This document shows, piece by piece, positions 5,044 to 5,694 of a stretch of 5,694 bases of DNA. Source of the stretch: Streptosporangiaceae bacterium (GTDB taxonomy: Bacteria; Actinomycetota; Actinomycetes; Streptosporangiales; Streptosporangiaceae); assembly GCA_030038715.1 (NCBI GenBank), contig JASHSO010000004.1, positions 1-5,694 of the forward strand, in the 5' to 3' direction. The notes under the pieces are model-generated. The model was not told the DNA's origin. It did no database searches and worked only from the letters and a program-made list of their open reading frames with translations. Numbering within the stretch: position 1 is the first letter of the stretch; the number at the start of each line of letters is the position of its first letter. Made by a program: the position numbers and the translations under genes.

Positions 5044-5694
5044 GCGGGGCCACCCCGTTCCCATGCTTAATGCAGCGTACGAGGACGTCATGGACCGTGA
5101 AGAGCTCGACCGGCCCGTCCTGGCAGCGTTCCTCCGCGATCGGGCAGCGCGGCGCGAACCGGCAGCCGGACGGAGGGCGGGCCAGATCGGGCGGGCTGCC
5201 GGGGATGCCCGTCAGCGGCACCTTAGGCCCTCGGACGGTCGGGAACGCCTCGAGCAGGCCCGTGCTGTAAGGGTGCAGCGGACGGTCAAACACCCGGCGG
5301 GTGGCGCCGAGCTCGGCGACCTGACCCGCGTACATCACCATCAGCCGGTCGGAGAAGTGGCTGACCAGCGACATGTCGTGGGTCACGAAGATGACGGCGA
5401 AGCCGAGCTCGCGCTGCAATACCTTGATCTGAACCATCAGCGACCGCTGCGCGACCACGTCGAGCGCCGACGTGGGCTCGTCCATGATCACCAGATCCGG
5501 TGTGAACAGCAACGCCATCGCGATCATGGAACGCTGCCGCATGCCGCCTGAAAGCTGATGCGGGTAGCTGCGCAAGTGCTGCGGGTCGATGCCGACCATC
5601 CTCAGCACCTCGGCGGACCGCTCGGCGATCTCCTGCTTGGAGGCCACCCCGTGCGCACGCATGGCGTCCGCGAACTGGCCGCCGTTCGACATGA
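5036..5694 (-). CDS. OppD/DppD-type ABC importer ATP-binding protein (5' truncated by window edge)
   Basis: C-terminal 218 or so residues of the first nucleotide-binding subunit of an Opp/Dpp-family importer. Counting from the first Met visible (5692), it shows the ABC signature LSGGMRQR (47-54), Walker B LVIMDEP (67-73), D-loop SALD (75-78), H-loop His105, the typical LMVMYAGQVAELG and HPYSTGLLEAFP segments, and the oligopeptide-transporter C-terminus with Cys177, 183, 190 and 207 (C-X5-C-X6-C-X16-C). Walker A and the Q-loop are missing because they lie beyond the right edge. That first Met is not the start: the frame stays open across the edge (preceding partial codon ends in TC) and full-length relatives have roughly 100 more residues. 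It overlaps the next ATPase by 8 nt, and the pair would form a heterodimer. It reads as an intact gene cut by the window, not a pseudogene. Confidence 0.93.
   Translation of the reverse strand, partial: MSNGGQFADAMRAHGVASKQEIAERSAEVLRMVGIDPQHLRSYPHQLSGGMRQRSMIAMALLFTPDLVIMDEPTSALDVVAQRSLMVQIKVLQRELGFAVIFVTHDMSLVSHFSDRLMVMYAGQVAELGATRRVFDRPLHPYSTGLLEAFPTVRGPKVPLTGIPGSPPDLARPPSGCRFAPRCPIAEERCQDGPVELFTVHDVLVRCIKHGNGVAPRD

Larger units (their letters stand above)
1048..5694 (-). other. predicted five-gene sugar uptake and catabolism operon (5' end outside window)
   Basis: Five genes run leftward with junctions of 8-nt overlap (OppD-type/OppF-type ATPases), 11-nt gap (ATPase/GH4), 8-nt overlap (GH4/kinase) and 9-nt gap (kinase/nitroreductase). 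No room exists for internal promoters outside coding sequence, so one transcript is likely. Opp-type operons usually carry a solute-binding protein and two permease genes before the ATPases; these and any regulator would lie to the right of the window. Co-transcription is inferred from spacing only. Confidence 0.75.

Noticed and set aside
4329..5364. Similar DNA stretches near 4339-4372 and 5324-5357 as a direct repeat
   Set aside because: Both encode the conserved DRL-VMYAGQ-AE segment of the two paralogous ATPases; the similarity is gene homology, not a repeat element.
4555..5551. Plus-strand frames antisense to the two ATPases
   Set aside because: They mirror the ATPase codons; the minus-strand frames carry the ABC signature, Walker B, H-loop and Cys-rich C-terminus.
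5036..5694. OppD-type ATPase lacking Walker A as a pseudogene or a half-size protein
   Set aside because: The frame remains open at the window edge and all downstream motifs are intact, so the missing part is simply outside the window.

Overview
The window comes from a high-GC, high-GC3 genome. GTG starts are common (three of the six genes with a visible start, or four with my preferred trmH start), and the protein sequences read as actinobacterial (order not determinable from this piece). No rRNA, tRNA, CRISPR array, insertion sequence or phage gene is visible.

Layout. The left edge (1-208) is mostly non-coding. It holds a plausible -10 box at 149-154 and, much less surely, the first codons of a gene running off the left edge on the minus strand. 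A SpoU/TrmH-family RNA 2'-O-ribose methyltransferase is read rightwards and ends at 1009. Everything from 1048 to the right edge is one leftward block of five tightly packed genes. In transcription order they are: an OppD/DppD-type ABC ATPase (5' end outside the window), an OppF/DppF-type ABC ATPase, a glycoside hydrolase family 4 (GH4) 6-phospho-beta-glucosidase-like enzyme, a BadF/BadG-family sugar kinase (N-acetylglucosamine/glucosamine kinase type), and a nitroreductase-family flavoprotein. Junctions are 8-nt overlap, 11-nt gap, 8-nt overlap and 9-nt gap, so the block looks like a single operon whose promoter, permease genes and substrate-binding protein gene would lie beyond the right edge. 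The methyltransferase and the operon converge on a 38-bp spacer, with a GC-rich hairpin (1035-1068) over the nitroreductase stop codon.

How the genes may work together. The two ATPases would power an Opp/Dpp-family importer. The genes next to them handle sugars, not peptides, so the cargo is probably an oligosaccharide such as a beta-glucoside, cellobiose-like or chitobiose-like disaccharide. An ABC importer delivers unphosphorylated sugar, whereas GH4 6-phospho-glycosidases classically need a 6-phosphorylated substrate made by a PTS. The translationally coupled kinase may fill that gap by phosphorylating the imported disaccharide, or it may phosphorylate the monosaccharide released by a GH4 enzyme that accepts unphosphorylated substrate. 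This non-PTS arrangement is the most interesting feature of the window. The nitroreductase is the unexplained member. The methyltransferase is an ordinary housekeeping gene not obviously related to the operon.
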